This document shows, in pieces, positions 32,133-39,989 of a stretch of DNA of 39,989 bases. How positions within the stretch are numbered: the first letter of the stretch is position 1; the number at the start of each line of letters is the position of its first letter. The notes beneath the pieces are model-generated. The model saw nothing but the letters and a program-made list of their open reading frames with translations. It was not told where the DNA came from and ran no database searches. Source of the stretch: Prevotellaceae bacterium UBA1710 (GTDB taxonomy: Bacteria; Bacteroidota; Bacteroidia; Bacteroidales; Bacteroidaceae); contig DCJC01000010.1 in assembly GCA_002317355.1 (NCBI GenBank), positions 1 through 39,989 of the forward strand, written 5' to 3'. Both the position numbers and the translations under genes were made by a program.

Positions 32133-33696
32133 GGGCACCTCCTTTCTCTCTTTGGAAGAGCTCTGATCGATTGAAGCTTACACCCTTCTTCTGGATGCGT
32201 CGGTAGAGCAGGTCGTAGGTGAGATGTATTCCGAGGTTTGTTGGACCAAACCATGTGAATACGTGGTTACGCTTCTTGAAGTTCTCCTTCTTTCCGAGGT
32301 AGTCGTAATAGTAAAGACCATCTTCGACTGTGCTCTTCGGATTGCCATAGACGTATGGGTCGTATCGGGTTTGGTAGTAGCCTGCTCCAAGACTGAACTC
32401 AAGACGCCAGCGATGATTCCTGCTGATATGAGTTGTGTAGCCTATGAGAAGTCCGGCTCCGTAGCCTTCACCTTGCCATCCCTTTGTCTTGCTCAAGCCT
32501 ATACCGTATTTATTTACGTGTGCGTAAGCAGAAGCGTAAGGGCCGATGAACTGTCCCTGTCCTTTGAGGTAGTAGCGGCCTTCGAGAACGTAGTCTCTGA
32601 TCTGCCAGAACTGGTACCTGTTCCAATGATGCCAGTATGGACCTGTAAACCCGAGGTTAGCGGTGATGTGTCCACCTCGTGGGTAGTATTCCAACTGAAC
32701 GTTTGGACTTGGTGCCCAGTAGTGCCCCGGAAGGTAGAAGAAGTCGTACAAGAGGTTTGTTCTGATGCCGAGGATGTGTCGGCGATAGAGGCGAACCGGT
32801 ATGTACGGTACATCTGCATCTGATGGCTCTTGACTGATGTTCACGCCGATGAGGTCTGGGAGAGCAATGCCTTGGAACGACTCGATGTCAATCTTAGGCA
32901 GGAGGCTTTCCTCTGGGAGGATCTCGATGGCGATGCTGTCAGGAGTAGCAGGGAGGTCAGTTCCGATTGGAACGCCTTCTGCTGGAGTATATCCTGTGAG
33001 CCCTGACTGACTGGAACCAGCCTGTGGAACTTTCTTCTTGAAGAAGAGTACCACGCGAGCTACACGGATCTTATGGTAGTACTTCTTGAAAAGCCTGCGC
33101 CAAAGTCTTCCTCCGTCAATTCGCATGAGGTGAGCCTTCAGTTGTTTCGTCATGCCAGCCTTGTAGTATTTGTCAACGAGTGACTTGACGAGACGGTAAC
33201 TTGGATCTTTCGCTTCCTCCATGAGTGCGAGAAGCTGACCGTAGTCCTCAGGGCGAGCGTCGTGCCAACTATGCTCTTCGGGGAACTCCAAATGTCTGTT
33301 TATGTAATTAAATGTGTGGGCGGCTCTTTCTTCGCCCAATGTCAGGTTCCATCGATATGGACCTTCAGGTGATGAAGCACCGCGTACCATCATTGAGTAC
33401 GGCTGGATGCTATCAGTGTTAATTCTCGGAATGATGTCTTGGATAAGTTCTCTGATTGGCTCTTGTGAAGAGTCGAGCCAGAAAACATCGACAGGAAAGA
33501 CAACCTTTAGGGCAACCCTGTAGAATTCGTCTTCTGATATGTTTGGTTCTTTATCCTCGTCTATTATAAATATGTATGGATATTTGTCAAAACGAGTAAT
33601 AGTTGAGTCTGACTGGCTAAACGTACTTACAGATATTGCGAGAAATATAAGTGTAAGCAGAATAAAGAGTCTATGTCCTCGAACCATTTGCATCAT
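32122..33696 (-). CDS. DUF3575 domain protein of the fimbrial locus
   Basis: The 524-residue protein has a cleavable signal peptide (hydrophobic residues 9-24, cut near TFSQS). The N-terminal half contains MMVRGASSPEGPYRWNLTLGEERAAHTFNYI, an OmpA-like signature (SPEG, LSxxRA-type). The C-terminal half, from RRHILGIRTNLLYDFFYLPG through NVQLEYYPRGGHITANLG to LGIHLTYDLLYRRI, is a DUF3575 outer-membrane beta-barrel. DUF3575 and DUF5119 genes occur together in Bacteroidota fimbrial loci, so it may be the outer-membrane assembly or anchoring component. Its last 11 bases overlap the DUF5119 start. It follows an excellent promoter. Confidence 0.8.
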   Translation of the reverse strand: MMQMVRGHRLFILLTLIFLAISVSTFSQSDSTITRFDKYPYIFIIDEDKEPNISEDEFYRVALKVVFPVDVFWLDSSQEPIRELIQDIIPRINTDSIQPYSMMVRGASSPEGPYRWNLTLGEERAAHTFNYINRHLEFPEEHSWHDARPEDYGQLLALMEEAKDPSYRLVKSLVDKYYKAGMTKQLKAHLMRIDGGRLWRRLFKKYYHKIRVARVVLFFKKKVPQAGSSQSGLTGYTPAEGVPIGTDLPATPDSIAIEILPEESLLPKIDIESFQGIALPDLIGVNISQEPSDADVPYIPVRLYRRHILGIRTNLLYDFFYLPGHYWAPSPNVQLEYYPRGGHITANLGFTGPYWHHWNRYQFWQIRDYVLEGRYYLKGQGQFIGPYASAYAHVNKYGIGLSKTKGWQGEGYGAGLLIGYTTHISRNHRWRLEFSLGAGYYQTRYDPYVYGNPKSTVEDGLYYYDYLGKKENFKKRNHVFTWFGPTNLGIHLTYDLLYRRIQKKGVSFNRSELFQREKGGAHDR

Positions 33697-33753
33697 TCAT
33701 AAATTGGTATTTTTAGAATTATTAATTTATTTTTTTTAATGGTTTTTGTTCTG

Positions 33754-33785
33754 CAAATATAAGCATTTTTCGAAAAAAGCGCAAA
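33754..33785 (-). promoter_or_regulatory. Promoter of the DUF3575-DUF5119 block
   Basis: On the minus strand TTTG (33782-33785), 20-bp spacer, TATATTTG (33754-33761). The leader is about 50 nt. Confidence 0.75.
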
Positions 33786-34046
33786 AAATAAATGTTAAAA
33801 AATCAATATTTTTGAAAAAATCTACAATTTTGGGGTGTTTTGTGTGCTTTTTCGGGCAAAAAAACGGAGAAGTCATGCTATTTTTTTATATTTCACGAAA
33901 ACAATGGGTTACAACATGCTGCAAACGTTATCGCGCACATTCTTCGGATTTGATAATTGTGTGTGCGGAAACATTTTTTGATTGTATTTTTTGCACTTAT
34001 TCGTACAAAATTGAGATATTTTCGTTATGTTTCATTAACACTAATG

Positions 34047-34190
34047 TTAACGTCTGTTCGACGAATTTCGTTTTTTGCCTGTGGGGGCAGAGGGCTCGTG
34101 AATTTTATACGCACCTTCGGTGCTTGAACTGACAATAATTGCCAATCTTCACAATCTTTACAATCTTAATTTAGGCAATCAGTACTGAAG
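34047..34190. repeat. Left half of a short-form palindromic element
   Basis: It starts with TTAACGTCTGTTCGACGAATTT and includes GCACCTTCGGTGC and the same segment of about 55 bp (34111-34166) as in the element at 15.3 kb, where it is followed by the complementary half. Here the complementary half (ATTGTCAGTTAA, 35080-35091) appears only after a 900-bp insert. Confidence 0.65.
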
Positions 34191-34303
34191 TTTTTGCCTG
34201 CGGCGCACGTAAATGCCCGTGAAGGTAAGAGCTCGGCGGCCGTAGGGAAAGTCAATTAGCCGTAAATTGTTTCGTGAATTTATTTTTATTGCTGTCCGGT
34301 AAA

Positions 34304-35012
34304 CCATCATAACAGACATTATCCTATAGGTGTACACGTGGTAAGCCCCCCAATTGACAAAAACCTTAAAAACATCCTTCATGTTCCACGGCTTTTGCAA
34401 AGCCTCTTGATATCTTGTCTGCTGAAAGACTTTGTAAGCCTTGGGACTTACAGTCTTTCATACAGCCAATACATCACCCTCTGCAAGGGCTTGGAACATG
34501 AAGGACGATAAACCACCCCTTCGGGGAAAACCCTCGCCCCCGAGCAAGTAAAGATCAAATAGAGCAAAATACTTGTTGATGTCTTCCTTTGTAGGTCTGG
34601 CTTATTGCCATCCCTTGTAGCCAGATATGCTTGTTTCCTTGTGAGCTTTATGGCTCCCAGTAAACAATCACATCAGCCTACAGGAAGACTTTAACAAGAC
34701 AAAATAGAATTCAAAATAGCGCCTTAGGGCGTAAAAATCCATTCGACAGCAGGAGTGCGTTAGCCATTTTTTATGACCGCAGGGAGCATTTTTTTCTTTA
34801 TTTTGTCTTTTCTTGGTGGCTCGGCTGGGTGAGTACTCATTTTTATCGGGAAGCCCTCAAGGCTTACCAGGAAAAAGGAGAACTCGCATCAGCCAGGGAT
34901 TTGCCACAAGCAAAGACCTAAAAAAAGAGACACCATGAAAAGTATTTTGCTCTGTTATATTCAGTCACGAACACCCAACCCCGTGATTGAGGGTTTTTAA
35001 TGTTTTTTTTCT
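34304..35012 (+). ncRNA. Candidate large structured RNA, about 700 nt
   Basis: No convincing coding frame is present. At least a dozen helices are visible that do not cross each other. Long-range: 34375-34388 with 34492-34505 (14 bp, perfect), and 34561-34574 with 34940-34953 (14 bp, perfect). Within the second: 34581-34595 with 34677-34689, 34696-34706 with 34799-34809, and 34812-34820 with 34893-34900. Local hairpins: GGCTTT-TGC-AAAGCC (34390), GAAAGAC.../...GTCTTTC (34424-34459), TCTGGC/GCCAGA (34596), CGCC-TTAG-GGCG (34720), CCCCTTCGGGG (34516), AAGCC/GGCTT (34851). It ends in AACCC-CGTGATTGA-GGGTT plus a T-run near 34977-35011, like a terminator, which sets the strand. No consensus promoter was found. 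The known large RNA families (GOLLD, ROOL, HEARO, OLE) could not be tested here. Confidence 0.5.
34977..35011 (+). terminator. Terminator-like hairpin at the cassette end
   Basis: AACCC (34977-34981) and GGGTT (34991-34995) pair around CGTGATTGA, followed by TTTAATGTTTTTTTTC. Confidence 0.55.
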
Positions 35013-35137
35013 TTTTACCGGACAGCAATAATTTACGGGTCATTTACGGACATTTACGTGCGCCGCAGGCAAAAAAACATTGTCAGTTAAGCCAACTGCA
35101 TTTGAATAAGTCGCACCGACATTTGTTAATGTCCAAA

Positions 35138-35511
35138 TTAACGTCAGTTCGACGAATTTCAAATATTTGGTATTCAGAAAAAAAAAAGGGTTGTGATGTG
35201 CGAGCCCCGAAGTGGGCGACACCTAAAAGGGCAGTCCGTGAGGGCTGTTATATTGAATGGTATTGGTTTGTGAGGGCTGGACTCCGAGCTTTGCTCGCCT
35301 GAGACTATGCGAAGAAGTCCGACACCTATTGTATCATTCAGTTTTTAGATGTCGCACTTCTTCGCATAGTCTCAGGCGAGCAAAGCTCGGAGTCCAGCGC
35401 TCACCAATCAAAATATCCTTATAGACAGCCCTCACGGACTGCCCTTTTAGGTGACGCCCTCTTCGGGGCTCATCAATCAAGCGACTAACGAATTCGCCGA
35501 GCTCACGTTAA
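35138..35511. repeat. Palindromic MITE-like element, long form, copy 2 (inverted)
   Basis: The ends are TTAACGTCAGTTCGACGAATTT and AATTCGCCGAGCTCACGTTAA. The interior is the reverse complement of copy 1 (23187-23493) with the same centre AAACTGAATGATACAATAGG. It carries an additional perfect inverted repeat: 35277-35318 pairs with 35356-35397 over 42 bp. The right end abuts the stop codon of the fimbrillin gene at 35512. Confidence 0.87.
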
Positions 35512-36714
35512 TTACCAATTTTTCCATTCATCTTCGTCTTGATAGCCACCTTTGAGCCAATTATCTATTAAGACATCGTCAAGCATGATGATAGTTTGGT
35601 CTTTTGCAGAGACGATCTTAAAGATATACGTGTATGAATGATTTGGTTGCCAGTTGGTATAAGTGGCTGGCACAGTTGCATACAAAGGCTGCCAGTCAGA
35701 ATCCGATTCAACCTTCACGTTGCACTTTATGGTGAGTCCCTTCGTATTATTATAAGGTATCACGTATGTGTACTGCTCGTCACCATTGGTAGCAAACAAT
35801 GCATTTGCGGAAGAAGTAGTGAGAGGATGATCAACGCTAACTTCACTACTCAAAGTGCCGAAGGATTCCACCTTATTAATTTTAGAAGGAGTCACGGAAG
35901 CATTAGCAACCATTTTGGTGTAGTCATAGTCATACGTAATGTCAACAGTACCTTCTTCTACGAAGTCGCCTTTCAGACAAACATTTTCAGAAGCATCATC
36001 ACTGAATGAACCATCATCATTTATTCCAAAGAACTGCAATCCCGTAACCTTATATAGCTTTCCTGAGTTTTCTGTTTGGGATGGCTGTTCTACACTCTCA
36101 TAGAAGCCGACACGAATCTTGGAAGCGAAATCATGGAAGGTTAATTGAACAGGTTTGTTATAATCTGCGTTGCCCACACACTTAGGGTCTGAATAGTAGA
36201 GGCTTTCCTTCCTATCTTTTACATCATCATTAGTTATGCCAACAGACAACGTGTCAACAAGTCCGTTTCCGTTTGCATCAACTACCTTATTTATATCTTT
36301 AGAGGCATTACCCACAGCCCAGAAATAGTGGCGGTCGGTGTTCTCGTCCCAATATTTTATGGTTTGCTCAACGCTATTCTTATTTGTACCTACATATTCC
36401 CAGTTGGAAGAATTTGAAGATGTAGTATTGGCGGAATTCGCCGTGTACCACACCTGATAGTCAGGGAACACAACGAACTTCCGGGTGAATGATCCGGCAT
36501 TTACCATTCCATTGATACCATAAACCGTGAAGTCGGTGATATATTCGCTAAGGCTTACCTCACCGGCACGGGTTATTTCCTCGCTTCCCAAACCAGAGAA
36601 GGAGATAGGCATCCTTATGTCAGAAGGGCCGTCATCATCTTTCGAGCATCCCACTAATGCGAGTAGCATCAGCGGAAACGCCATTGTGAGATATATGTAG
36701 TTTTTTATGTTCAT
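35512..36714 (-). CDS. Fimbrillin family lipoprotein (400 aa)
   Basis: The 400-residue protein begins with a lipoprotein signal (Cys23 in LLALVGC). It has the fimbrillin block VVFPDYQVWY, NSSNWEYVG and IKYWDENTDRHYFWAVG, then KIRVGFYESVEQPS and the segment YTNWQPNHSYTYIFKIVS near the end. It stops soon after (DVLIDNWLKGGYQDEDEWKNW), without the extra C-terminal domain of the larger paralogues, so it may be the main shaft subunit. It follows the 344-residue gene by 36 bases. The palindromic element begins directly at its stop codon. Confidence 0.82.
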   Translation of the reverse strand: MNIKNYIYLTMAFPLMLLALVGCSKDDDGPSDIRMPISFSGLGSEEITRAGEVSLSEYITDFTVYGINGMVNAGSFTRKFVVFPDYQVWYTANSANTTSSNSSNWEYVGTNKNSVEQTIKYWDENTDRHYFWAVGNASKDINKVVDANGNGLVDTLSVGITNDDVKDRKESLYYSDPKCVGNADYNKPVQLTFHDFASKIRVGFYESVEQPSQTENSGKLYKVTGLQFFGINDDGSFSDDASENVCLKGDFVEEGTVDITYDYDYTKMVANASVTPSKINKVESFGTLSSEVSVDHPLTTSSANALFATNGDEQYTYVIPYNNTKGLTIKCNVKVESDSDWQPLYATVPATYTNWQPNHSYTYIFKIVSAKDQTIIMLDDVLIDNWLKGGYQDEDEWKNW

Positions 36715-36750
36715 ATTTGTATAGTTATTCAGTCACGTTGCCTTCCCTTA

Positions 36751-37785
36751 CTACCATTGGATAAGGTCTTCTACCTCGTCGTGAAAACCAAGTTTCAGGC
36801 TTTTGTCTCCTATCGTGAGTTTCCACGTGTAGATTTTGTTGCTTTCAAAGGTCATTGCGGGAACCTCACATTTATACGTGAATTCACTACCATTGACCGA
36901 GGCTGTAATAGTCAAGGTCGCAGATGTAGAATTTGTAGTAGGGAAGAGGAATACATAATAGTTTTGACTTTTCTTGACACCTAATGGATCTCCATCGCCC
37001 ATTGAGGCGGTCAAACTGGTGCGTTTCTCGTCTGAAGGGCTTAAAGTTTCTGGACTACCATGATTCCATTTCATATTTTGAGGGAAACCGACATTTGGAG
37101 TCACTTCTATGCTCTTTATCTTCACTTCCGAACCTCTATCATTAGTCACGGAAAAGCGGATAACAGCAGGAATGCCCTTAAATACAGCTGGCTTTGCCTC
37201 TATCCTTGCATTATTTACCTGTGAGATGGTAGATTTTGCCATGATGTAGGTGTATTTCTTGAAATCCACTAAACTATGGCTTGATGGTTGCTCGAATTTA
37301 GAAGGAAGTACGAGTGTCACGCCATCATCAGAAATCGAACTGCCATTGTCCTCTGCACCAGAAATGATTGGAGAGAAGAAATACACAGGAGTCTGATTTA
37401 CTACCAGTTTTTGGATGTCGGTTTTCAGCATACCTGAATTTGAAACAATAGAAGCCATGCTCTTGCCATTCATATCAGCAAGTCTCGCTACTTTTGCCAT
37501 GCTATATTTATTTGCACCCCAAGGCACCAGATCTCCCGTTGGTGACTCCTTGACAAAGATGGCCATCTCGTTCGAACTATCGTCCCAAACAAACTTATTG
37601 TCGTTTTTGTCATCCCAGTGGGCGCGTGTCGTCTTTGCTGCCGACGACTCTCCACCCAATATGGCAGTAGTCTCCAGACGCAAAGCCTCATTCTCTCCAA
37701 CGATTTCATCAATATCGCTTGAAGAGTTGCACGCCGATGTCAGAAGTACGGCAAACGTGAGTATTATCGTGTGTAGTCTTTTCAT
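36751..37785 (-). CDS. Fimbrillin-like lipoprotein (344 aa)
   Basis: The 344-residue protein has a lipoprotein signal with Cys19 in LLTSAC, then a beta-rich body typical of fimbrillin-like proteins: KTTRAHWDDKNDNKFVWDDSSNEMAIF at the start, AVIRFSVTNDRGSEVKIKSIEV in the middle, and TFESNKIYTWKLTIGD before the C-terminal EVEDLIQW. The ATG at 37785 is two bases behind the stop of the 531-residue gene; a TTG at 37791 overlapping that stop is less likely. It lacks the WEYVG/IKYWD block of its neighbours, so it is a different branch, perhaps a minor or tip subunit. Confidence 0.75.
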   Translation of the reverse strand: MKRLHTIILTFAVLLTSACNSSSDIDEIVGENEALRLETTAILGGESSAAKTTRAHWDDKNDNKFVWDDSSNEMAIFVKESPTGDLVPWGANKYSMAKVARLADMNGKSMASIVSNSGMLKTDIQKLVVNQTPVYFFSPIISGAEDNGSSISDDGVTLVLPSKFEQPSSHSLVDFKKYTYIMAKSTISQVNNARIEAKPAVFKGIPAVIRFSVTNDRGSEVKIKSIEVTPNVGFPQNMKWNHGSPETLSPSDEKRTSLTASMGDGDPLGVKKSQNYYVFLFPTTNSTSATLTITASVNGSEFTYKCEVPAMTFESNKIYTWKLTIGDKSLKLGFHDEVEDLIQW

Positions 37786-37787
37786 GG

Positions 37788-39383
37788 TCAATGTGTTTCA
37801 ATAGGTTTAAAATTGCTATCACCGCCATTTCCCAAGTCAGTACCCGTATGATCGGTACTGTACAATTGAGCACCAACGGAAACAATCTTAACGGCTTTCT
37901 TCTCTGCGTCAGCATCACCTTCCTTATGCCAGTACTCTATTCGGTAGGTGCCAATCTGTTCAGGATTGAAAGAAGCGATGCTATTCGCATATGTGATATC
38001 ATTAACAGGCTCTGTCTCGGTGGTCTCCACAATCCACTCGTAACTCGTGGTCTGATGATAGATTTTCACATAATCGCTACCGTCAGATGCGATAGGAATC
38101 TGCGATGCTCCATTATCGACAGCCTTGGAAACTGCAATTTCTATATGTTTGCCAACAACATAAGGCTCGTAGGCAATACCATCCGCATCAGTATCCCCAT
38201 TCTGATGGGTTGTGATGCTATATTCGCCCATGGTGGTGATAGTTCCCTGCTCGTTGTCGGTAGTGTTGTCAACCTCGCCTACTGCCACAAAGGTGATAGG
38301 CTTCAACTTGTCATCAGAGATCTTGAAGAGATAAGTGTATGAGTAGTTGGACTTCCATCTGCAGAACTCAGCAGGCACAGTTGCATCTGCCCCAGTGATA
38401 TTAATCTCCTGACCTGATCCGTCAAGCGAAACAAGCGTATAGTCAACCTTGATGGTGAGCGGAGTGGTGTTTTCTGGCAAAGGCAAGATATTGGTGTAAT
38501 AGCCTGGTGCCTCAGGATTGCCAGCATAGGTTGGAGCGGAAGAAAGCACACCGAGGTAAATACTTTCACTTCCCTGAGCAAGCTTGCCACTTGCAGCCTT
38601 GGTATAATTGAGTGTACCGAAGGAATGTGATAAAGATGTCTCAGAACCTGCAAATGAGCAGGTCACATCAGGAATCAAGTTGTTGTAAGTGAGTTTGAGC
38701 GTACCTCCAACATTGAAAGCGCCATTAGCCATGCACTTAGAATACTGAGTGGCATTGGTACCGACATGGAATTTCACATCCTTCACGGCATAGCCAGGAA
38801 TCGTTTCATAGAAAGCCATACGCATACGGCTATGAGCACCAACAAAATGGAAAGTGACCGGATGAGAGTAGTTGTTCCTGTTCACCTTTAGAGGCTTGGA
38901 ATAATACAGTACAGACGCACTACCATCAACCTCAGTCATGGTGGTTGAGAAGGTTTCTATCATGCCATTGCTTTTTGGGTCGAAAGATCTGTCTTCTGCA
39001 CCTGCTACAGCCCAAAAATAGTATTGATTAGCAGAGAAGTTCCAGTACTTTATGGTCTGCAGCTTGTCATCATCTATAGGATTTCGCCCTACATACTCCC
39101 AGTAGTTGGTATTACTGTTACTCAATTGCTGATCATACCAAAGCACATAGTTGTCAAACACCAAAGTGTTTGTGTTGTTTGTGTTTATGCCATATACGCG
39201 GAAGTTGTCAATATATTTCGCGAGAGAAGTCTCCCCACCGGCACGAGTTACCTTTCCTGACGTTGCGACGAACTTGATTTCGTCTTGCGTCAGTGGCATC
39301 TCATCCATTTCATCGTGGGCACACGCGCACACGAAGAAAAGCAAAAAGATTGCGAGATATATGTCGGTTTTTATCTTCAGCAT
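37788..39383 (-). CDS. Fimbrillin family lipoprotein (531 aa)
   Basis: The 531-residue protein has a lipoprotein signal with Cys21 in FVCAC. It shares the fimbrillin blocks LVFDNYVLWY, YWEYVG, IKYWNFSANQYYFWAVAG, RMRMAFYETIPGYAVKDV and CRWKSNYSYTYLFKISDD, and a C-terminal beta domain (YSITTHQNG, YVVGKHIEIAVS, IGTYRIEYWHKEGD). It heads the upstream three-gene block. The likely promoter is weak: TATCTTTA on the minus strand at 39455-39462. As in other fimbrillins, export as a lipoprotein and later assembly into a surface fibre is expected. Confidence 0.82.
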   Translation of the reverse strand: MLKIKTDIYLAIFLLFFVCACAHDEMDEMPLTQDEIKFVATSGKVTRAGGETSLAKYIDNFRVYGINTNNTNTLVFDNYVLWYDQQLSNSNTNYWEYVGRNPIDDDKLQTIKYWNFSANQYYFWAVAGAEDRSFDPKSNGMIETFSTTMTEVDGSASVLYYSKPLKVNRNNYSHPVTFHFVGAHSRMRMAFYETIPGYAVKDVKFHVGTNATQYSKCMANGAFNVGGTLKLTYNNLIPDVTCSFAGSETSLSHSFGTLNYTKAASGKLAQGSESIYLGVLSSAPTYAGNPEAPGYYTNILPLPENTTPLTIKVDYTLVSLDGSGQEINITGADATVPAEFCRWKSNYSYTYLFKISDDKLKPITFVAVGEVDNTTDNEQGTITTMGEYSITTHQNGDTDADGIAYEPYVVGKHIEIAVSKAVDNGASQIPIASDGSDYVKIYHQTTSYEWIVETTETEPVNDITYANSIASFNPEQIGTYRIEYWHKEGDADAEKKAVKIVSVGAQLYSTDHTGTDLGNGGDSNFKPIETH

Positions 39384-39732
39384 TATATTATTTTGGCCAT
39401 CCCCCTTTAAGTGTAAGGAATCTCGAAGAGATTATTATTAGGGAAAACTGAGTGTAAAGATACGTAATTTCCCCGAAAAGGGAAAAGAAAAAGCTGAAAA
39501 GTTTACAAAAAAGCATGGATTTTAACATTTCACTTCCACATTTCCCCATGAAAAGCCAGAAAAACGGTTCTTCAGGCATTTGGAGTTATGGATTGTGCTA
39601 TCGCTGGAAAATGCCTTACGGCAAAGGAAATTGACGATGCCATAAAATTGCTGACACATACTCCGATGTTATTAACATCGGGCTTCCATTGTCGCATAAA
39701 ATATTATTAATCTAGTACTGATGCGATAATTT

Positions 39733-39872
39733 GTTGTTTGCCTGCGGCGCACGTAAATGTCCGTAAATGACCCGCAAATTTATTCGTAAATTATTCTTGT
39801 AACGCCCTGATTTTCAATTTTCGATAAAATTTACGGGCAATTTTCGGTAATTCACGTTCCCGCGAAGCGAAA
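39733..39872. repeat. Cargo-free copy of the cassette ends
   Basis: GCCTGCGGCGCACGTAAATG (39741-39760) begins a unit whose right part (AATTTACGGGCAATTTTCGG, then TAATTCACGTTCCCGCG) is a degenerate inverted copy of its left part. It matches the arms around the structured cassette at 34.2-35.1 kb but encloses only about 60 bp. Confidence 0.6.
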
Positions 39873-39989
39873 TCAAATCAAAAAATGAATAATATGCTGT
39901 AATGTCCTTATTCTCAGTAAAATAACACTATTTTAGCAAAAATTATCGCAACAGCAGTTTTATTAATCATTCAATTGAGGAAAATATTG

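Larger units (their letters stand above)
34191..35075. repeat. Inverted arms enclosing the structured cassette
   Basis: Left arm: TTTGCCTGCGGCGCACGTAAATG at 34193-34215 and ATTGCTGTCCGGTAAA at 34288-34303. Right arm: TTTACCGGACAGCAAT at 35014-35029 and CATTTACGTGCGCCGCAGGC at 35051-35070. The outer blocks are inverted copies. A degenerate version of these ends without cargo recurs at 39733-39872. Confidence 0.75.

Noticed and set aside
33746..34132. Plus-strand frame of 128 codons
   Set aside because: It overlaps the DUF3575 promoter region and enters a palindromic repeat; composition is non-coding and no family is recognisable.
34738..34760. Sequence like the tmRNA motif (ATTCGACAGC)
   Set aside because: No tRNA-like ends, no T-arm and no tag frame are nearby, so it is a chance match.
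34191..35075. Invertible switch for fimbrial genes
   Set aside because: The inverted arms lie between the fimbrial blocks, but no outward promoter is visible between them and no invertase gene is nearby; the DUF3575 promoter lies outside the arms.
39588..39710. 40-codon frame (starts MDCAIAGKCLTAKE)
   Set aside because: It has no recognisable promoter or family, contains a hairpin (CCGATGTT/AACATCGG) and ends in AT-rich sequence; not enough to call a gene.

Overview
The window reads as chromosomal DNA of a Bacteroidota bacterium close to Prevotella. Three things point there: promoters of the Bacteroidota form TTTG-N20-TAnnTTTG in front of many genes, families largely confined to that phylum (DUF4827, DUF6452, DUF6048, DUF5119, DUF3575, fimbrillins), and lipoproteins with classical lipoboxes. 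No species is claimed.

Positions 1-22,400 are mostly housekeeping. After an AT-rich partial gene at the left edge come a sugar-type nucleotidyltransferase with a DHH phosphoesterase (nrnA), a DUF4827 lipoprotein with glmM, and a minus-strand SRP RNA (ffs) running straight into tRNA-Thr. Next is a six-gene plus-strand run (DUF4199, GT2 glycosyltransferase, DUF6452, DUF6048, apbE, Crp/Fnr regulator), then an M3 peptidase, dCMP deaminase, S41 protease and 5-formyl-THF cyclo-ligase. After these come DUF721 and recF on the minus strand, divergent from a TPR protein and a degenerate ribH. A secreted protein translationally coupled to a 40-residue peptide, an Rpn-type nuclease, and a small operon ending in a truncated MazF/PemK-like toxin complete this part.

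Positions 23,500-39,400 are a minus-strand fimbrial region in two blocks. The upstream block has three lipoproteins (531, 344 and 400 aa), two or three of them clearly fimbrillin-like. The downstream block has DUF3575 and DUF5119 proteins followed by lipoproteins of 970, 470 and 636 aa. These probably build surface fimbriae: precursors are exported as lipoproteins and assembled at the outer membrane, with the DUF3575/DUF5119 pair as likely assembly or anchor partners.

The most unusual content is non-coding. Between the two fimbrial blocks (33.7-35.5 kb) a series of nested inverted repeats encloses about 700 bp that folds on paper into more than a dozen mutually compatible helices and ends in a terminator-like hairpin. 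It looks like a large structured RNA, or a cargo carried by a palindromic element. The surrounding palindromes belong to a dispersed MITE-like family (ends like AACGTNAGTTCGACGAATT) with copies near 15.3, 23.2, 34.0 and 35.1 kb and a minimal hairpin at 21.45 kb. Two classes of short tandem repeat are also scattered through the window: 7-bp-period repeats (five sites, two of them inside genes) and 11-bp repeats (two sites). In the DUF5119 gene the 7-bp-period repeats encode the whole export signal of the lipoprotein.
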